DNA of 64,000 nt, from positions 49,004,573 to 49,068,572 of the forward strand of contig CM067360.1 of the NCBI GenBank assembly GCA_034401795.1. The letters run 5' to 3'. Within the stretch, counting starts at the first letter, position 1, and every line of letters begins with the position of its first letter. The notes under the pieces were generated by a model. The model worked only from the letters and a program-made list of their open reading frames with translations, searched no databases and had not been told where the DNA came from. Origin of the DNA: Chaetoderma sp. LZ-2023a (taxonomy: Eukaryota; Mollusca; Caudofoveata; Chaetodermatida; Chaetodermatidae). Made by a program: the position numbers and the translations under genes. Below are positions 58,741 to 64,000 of this stretch, piece by piece.

Positions 58741-60960
58741 TTACCACCACATCCATCTGTCTCATTCCAACCACCATTACCTGGGTGCTTTGTCAACAGT
58801 GGTACAGCTGGATATACAGATTCTATGATGGAGTTAGTATACATACATAAAATATAACCTTCACATTTCACCCTCGCCTTTGGTATATGCATGCAAAATG
58901 TATGTTGGATATATGTTAGGTCGATATCCGTCTAAATATCATATATGGTGAATCTAATACGATATTACTTTGAGTTATGACACGATCATGCTTATATCGT
59001 TGTGCACTGTGGATACAGCCAAACCTAGACCCCCTATGCAAAGAAATCAGGATAACTAATTAGTGCTACCACAATTTGTTTGTACAACAGGGCTTAAAAT
59101 GTGTGGGACATGTCCCCCAAGCCACAGCAAATGTCAGACCACGTCACGATTCTGACCTAGCTTTAGCTCCTGGACTAATAAAATAGTTTCAAAATATTAA
59201 GAAACAGCATGTTGTACACATTGTGACATACAATACAAATCCATTATACTGCCTTCAATTCTCAGCTGATCAGAATATTGATTTAAAATAGAGATCTAAG
59301 CTTAGATTACCAAACTGCTGGTAGGTGTACATGTATCTACAAGTATTGTTTATTTAGTTAACCTTAGATATTTCTATGTAAATTACTGCTCTGAGCTAGG
59401 CTGTCTTCCACACTCACCTCCTACACAGGTGTGATATTGTCTCACATAATTATTTTAGCTTGGCCACGAGCCAGGCAGTCGAAAAGTAAAAGGCGTCGCT
59501 AATCAATGGAGAAACTCATGCCACAGTGATATCCAGTTAGGGGTGTGCTGAAGGTGCGCTAGTGGCTGTTGCGATGTTTCAGCGGCATTGTCTTCTCTAA
59601 TGGGGTGGAAATAAAGGGAGGCACGGGTCACAGCTTAAGGCTTAAATGCGCAAGGAGGCGTGGTGCCTGACAGGAATATGTCCACAGGGAGCAGTCTCAG
59701 CAGCGTGAATTAAGTGTGGCGTTGGAATCGTTTGCAGGGAGACAGTACTTGGGAAAAAGGTGAGCTGAGGAACGCGGCAAACCGAAGGGAGATGCCGTTT
59801 TGGTGGAAAGAAGGGTCTCCCTAATGTAAAGCAAGTTGCGGTAAAAAGAAAAAAAATAGAGACACTGAGATTTAACTCGATGTTAAGCATCGGGCAGAAA
59901 TATCAACAGCGTTAAATCTGTAAAGAATAAGAAGGTTGCTGATGTTAGTGTATTTAAGATTTAACACAGTTTTCAAGAAGGAAAAAGTGTGTCGCACAGG
60001 GTCTAGGTTCTTATCGGGCGTTAATGGCTTTGAACCAGCCTTGGTAGGTATAATATCCAAGGAGTAATGTCGCGCGTTGACGAACTCCTCAGGGGTCGGA
60101 GATCACAATACCGAGATGACTGTAGACAGGCGAAAAAAGTTTGTAAGACGATGCGTCAGAGGGAGGAGGAAGCGCTGAACAACTTTCGAAAGCAAATGTA
60201 ACCTTTCTTAGTTCGAGTGGTAAAAGTGCAATTCTGCGGGGTGTCTCATCACAGATTCGACGGATGCGTGAGCATAAGCACAGGCAGGAGCGGAATTCTT
60301 CAATCGGAGGTGAGTACTGAGTTCAGAAAGTTTGTTCGTTTCTTCTGTGACAGGCAAGCGGCACACAGAGTCCGGGAGCAGTCAGAAAGTGTCGTGGGAA
60401 GCAAGCATACACAGGTTCATAATGAGAAGGTTACACAGTTTATATTTCAGTCTGCGGTGGCGGGAATGCGCGTTCCTTGCACAAGCGCCCAGGCGACTCG
60501 AAGAGGGTGGAAAGTCATCAGAAGAGATTTAGGTTGTTAATTTGGCCGCTTTTTCTAATGGCTGTGCAAAAACGGCGAAGAAGTAGTGTGACATGGCTGT
60601 GTAGATGTCGATCACTGCGAGCTGTCAAAAGGAGACGTTTGTGGTGTGGTGTCACTGGCGGTACCGCAGTGGACCAGGTACATATGTAGGAGCAGAAAGA
60701 CCGTTGGCTGGATTCATTGGCGAGCAGTCAGCGACGACTCGGAGGGCAAGTTTCTTCATTGCGTTAGAGCAGTCGGCTGCTTATATACCAGCTGGCTCTG
60801 AATCTCATTATCTTTTGGTGAATGGCTAGCATCTTAGAAAGGCCCTCAGCCAATCAGGGACATGAGAGTGAGAGCTCTGGCAGCATCTAAACGAGAAAGG
60901 CTAGCCGAGCAATGGAGAAAGTTCTGCGCTTTGGCGCAGATTCCATGGTTGTCATTTTCA
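58741..60960. other. Spacer with an LTR-like minus-strand promoter region
   Basis: No protein-like ORF. On the minus strand GGTATATAAGCAG (60790-60778) is a TATA-like site followed by CTGCTCTAACGC, which may belong to a promoter, but no paired repeat or coding part was found. Confidence 0.3.
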
Positions 60961-61040
60961 AAATAACTTCGGCTGTGTAATCTTTGTGGACTGATAAATG
61001 AAATAACTTCGGCTGTGTAATCTTTGTGGACTGATAAATG
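60961..61040 (+). repeat. Perfect 40-bp tandem duplication
   Basis: 60961-61000 and 61001-61040 are identical (AAATAACTTCGGCTGTGTAA ...). Confidence 0.97.
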
Positions 61041-61086
61041 TCCATTTGCAGACTAAAAAACTAGTTTTTGAAAAGTTAAAAATTGT

Positions 61087-61262
61087 CAGTGTGTCTGTGT
61101 GTGTGTGTAGGTGTGTTTTATGTGTGAAGGCGTTTGTAATAATAATAATATTTATTTATCGACGGTATATCATCAGTAAACTGATTCCTGAGGCCCTCCC
61201 AAACACAATAAAATAAAATAAACAGCGTGTGTGTGTGTGTGTCTGTGTGTGTGTGTGTGTGT
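61087..61262. repeat. Two (GT)n tracts
   Basis: At about 61087-61110 and 61226-61262, separated by a (TAA)n run and unique sequence. Confidence 0.85.
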
Positions 61263-62014
61263 GACCTAGTCAAAGTTAACCGAGGAGGCGGCTTCGCTGT
61301 GGCTGCACAAACCGGCTTTGGTGATATTTTATCGAGGTGTCAGACTGGTCACGAGCTGTTCTCAGGCTGGCAGGCTGTGTGGTCCCCCTTCTAGCCTTAC
61401 CATCCGCCACCCTTTTAATTTCCCATTCCTTTAAGGCGATCTGTTTTAATAGATCGGCTATCATCCCCAGAATCCTAACGGCCAGTTTCCAAAAAAAGAC
61501 ATACATGTACATTGGCATCATAATCGTTACACATCTTATTTACTGGTGTCCTTTAAATGTGAGGTGCACATGGGAGCTATTAGTTTAACAAATATGCATG
61601 AGAAAACGTTTGCTAAGCTGATTGCTCTCATGTGCGGTTAATTGCACTGAGCTTTTGGCCATGAATGACCGTGAGGAAAATATCGATAGTGTTTGATCAC
61701 ATTTTGCTCATTCATGCCGAGAAACTCATTGTGTGCGCTGTACAAAGCTAACAGCTTAGCTGAAATAATAGATTAATCCAATGACAACTCACAGCGCTCC
61801 CATGTGATTTTAAAAATGGCGGCCGAAGCAAAATTATAAATTATAATATTTTGGTGGCGCGCAAATTAGTTGTGACATCATAGTGGCACTGTGCTAAGAG
61901 GTTGCACTGGAACTGCGCTCGGCCTATCAACTTGGAAAACAGCTGCTCCTGCCTGTTTGCTAAGCTGGTAGCTCTTATTTGCCCCACACTTTACTATTGA
62001 CGTATTTAGCATGT

Positions 62015-62280
62015 CAATTTCCCTTCCCCATGGTATTGATATATCTAATGCTTTATATTTTAGCACATAAATTCATCTTTAACTTCCCCACTATTGATAT
62101 ATCTAATCTTTTGTGTTTTAACATGTAAGTTTATCTTTAATCTCTAGCCTATTGCTACATCTAATTTTGTATGTCTTCACTTTTAACCACCCCACTATTG
62201 ATTTATCTAATGCTTAATCTCCACCCTATTTATGTATCTAATCTTTTATGTTTAAATACGTAAGTTCAGCTTTAATGCAT
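62015..62280 (+). repeat. Diverged ~60-bp minisatellite
   Basis: CCCCACTATTGATATATCTA-type units begin near 62027, 62086, 62146, 62189 and 62222; the last two units are internally shortened. Confidence 0.7.
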
Positions 62281-63096
62281 ATGAATCACTTTCAGCTAGA
62301 TATTGGGAAAAGTCCCACTTTCTGACTTTTACTTGTTCCAGAGCTTTTATTTGTGACATATATCTGTTCAGAGTGATTGAGGAAGCTAAAGTGGGTGCTT
62401 GCATGCTTATGGCTGTTCACTGGATGTCAGCGAATACATACACATGGCTATGCTACAGAAAATACACTCTTATAACATGCTAGTGTTGACTACTCAAGCA
62501 TGTGTTTAGACTAGTGAATCCTCCTATTTTGAGAAGATATTTTAGCTGCTGTTCAGTTTGAGCTTATAGAGATCACCATTCATTTAATGACACACCAACT
62601 CCAGGACTGTAGATCTAGTCAACCTACTTGTTTGATATTGTGTATTTACTTCACATTACATAGTGATATTCATGATGATTATTTTGAAAATAATTTGACT
62701 GAAATCCATTGCTGCCTTAGGCAGCCATGACTTTCAGACAAATTGTTAAAAAAAATAATCCTCCCATTGCGTTATTAACTCATTGTAAACTCGGTGATTG
62801 ATAATTTTGAATGATTGCTCATGTTATCACATAATTTGACCTACTTAGCCTAGCAGGGGTAATCTGTGGGAGTAACACTGAGAAAAATTAACATATATGT
62901 ATCACTAACCAACAACAAACTGGGTTTCTAGAACAGATTTAGTCCCACAATCTGTCTATAAATGTTTTGCCTTATGGCCTGATTCACTCTCATTTCTTTC
63001 TGTGCTAATTTGGTGACGGTTTGTCACTCATTGGACTCATTGACTTTATAAAACAATACAAGCGCAGGTGTTATTTCCGTAATTATTAATCAAGTC

Positions 63097-63291
63097 ATGC
63101 AGTTGTCAAGGTTACTGGGCGGTAGTAGTAGTTGTAGATATTCTGCTGCCACACTATTGGGAAGGACACCACAGTTTTCTTCACTAAAACATACAAATTC
63201 ATATTGTAGAGTAAAATATTTGAGTTCACCAGTGACAGGTTTGTTAACGCTTTATCCCTCGAACTTGTTCAAGAATATTTTTAATTTCTCA
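63097..63291 (+). CDS. Possible first exon with mitochondrial presequence
   Basis: The ATG at 63097 opens 65 codons: MQLSRLLGGSSSCRYSAATL then LGRTPQFSSLKHTNSYCRVK. There are no Asp or Glu residues, several Arg/Lys and many Ser, as in mitochondrial targeting peptides. A GACAG|GTTTGT at 63234-63244 could be a donor; otherwise it stops at 63292-63294. TTTATAAAAC lies 53 bases upstream. The identity of the mature protein is unknown, and a chance ORF is possible. Confidence 0.3.
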
Positions 63292-63296
63292 TAGAA

Positions 63297-63423
63297 AATG
63301 TCCATTTACAGACCAAGAGGAGGCTATTTTTGAAAATTTACTGGAATGACTGGCTTGTTTATCGAGCCAGTCATTCCAGAAATAAATTTTCAAAAATAGG
63401 CTTCTCTTGGTCTGTAAATGGCC
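63297..63423. repeat. Imperfect hairpin repeat (~60-bp arms)
   Basis: CCATTTACAGACCAAGAG ... CTTGGTCTGTAAATGG ends with GGAATGACTGGCT / AGCCAGTCATTCC near the centre. Related single arms lie at 37395-37475 and 61038-61070, indicating a foldback MITE. Confidence 0.8.
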
Positions 63424-64000
63424 CTTTTTCAAGAGCAGTGCTGAAGCCGTTTTTGTGAGGGTTAAGGGGTTAAATTATTATCAAAATTAGAGTCGTTAGA
63501 ATGTAATCAGGTTGTTACAAATTTGATCTTAATAAGGGATTTCTATAGATGTTAATAAATTTACAGGTAATATTATTAAATAATTAATGCAAACTCTGAT
63601 TTATTACAATACATAGAGTACCGTGTAATTTATTTCTCCAATTGACTAAATTTTGATAATTTTATGATTGAAAATTACATTCAGATCTTCTTGTCTTTGG
63701 AACCAGACAGATCTGATAGCACAAATTTGGTCAAGCACTGGGTTTAAAATGTTAAAGAACTTTCCTGTAAAGTTGCATTAAATTGGAGATAAATTGATTA
63801 GAGAATTGTAGATACATGTAACCTTACTATTTTGAGTGTTAAATTTCATGAGTAATCATCTACTAGGCTTGCACAGTTATTCAATTATTTGATTAATCGT
63901 GATTATTTTTAAAAATACAAATGTATGATTGACGATGATCACAAAAACAAATAATCAAATAATCGAAGATTTTCAATCTCCAATAGAGTCGTTTTCAATG
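63424..64000. other. AT-rich spacer
   Basis: No gene. A loose inverted repeat, TTATTTGATTAATCG / AATAATCAAATAATCG, lies at 63885-63965. Confidence 0.4.

Overview
This is eukaryotic, transposon-dense DNA. It has no operons or Shine-Dalgarno sites. It has splice signals, AATAAA and TATA elements, long microsatellites and many nested retroelements. The element types fit a lophotrochozoan, most likely a mollusc: a repeat opening AGCTCACCTGG, a Meta-SINE-like block, CR1-like and I-like LINEs, and cut-and-paste elements with families common in molluscs and cnidarians. The lineage is an inference from remembered family distributions, not a search result.

Region 1-25 kb is dominated by six related, unusually long LTRs. 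Two have target-site evidence and good boundaries (TGTAG...CTACA ends): 21332-24679 with TATT on both sides, and 16982-19724 with a one-mismatch 4-bp repeat. The others lie at about 1575-4640, 5582-9143 (polypurine tract in front, so a 3' LTR), 9809-14445 on the minus strand (primer binding site next to it, so a 5' LTR), and about 46037-47359. Intact U3 regions carry a CRE (TGACGTCA) a few bases upstream of TATAAAAG. The LTRs are nested with other elements: an I-like LINE sits in one, one sits in the reading frame of a CR1-like LINE, one splits a palindromic MITE, and one hosts a perfect 600-bp (CA)n tract. At the left edge a minus-strand zinc-ribbon/coiled-coil protein enters the window, with a possible upstream exon.

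Region 24.9-33 kb holds a nearly intact two-ORF LINE on the minus strand. ORF1 has a PHD-type finger, a coiled coil and two tandem-repeat tracts. ORF2 has an APE endonuclease and reverse transcriptase, overlaps ORF1 at ATGA and carries one in-frame stop. Its 5' end points away from the best host-gene call in the window: coding exon 1 of an HSD17B4 (peroxisomal multifunctional enzyme 2) orthologue at 32920-32977 (+), flanked by a perfect 99-bp direct duplication.

Region 33-49 kb contains a SINE-like block, two copies of a 1.2-kb repeat rich in YY1-like motifs, a possible terminal exon (38099-38452), a histone-type 3' stem-loop without a visible histone gene, a CR1-like fragment, a decayed Ty3/gypsy pol and microsatellites. 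Region 49-59 kb holds a 4.8-kb DNA transposon with about 720-bp terminal inverted repeats and a nearly intact two-frame transposase split at an A8 run; a decayed relative with a perfect 64-bp inverted duplication inside its coding sequence; and a decayed Academ-like gene. The last 5 kb is mostly AT-rich, with a tandem duplication, a minisatellite, a hairpin repeat and a candidate mitochondrial-presequence exon at 63097.
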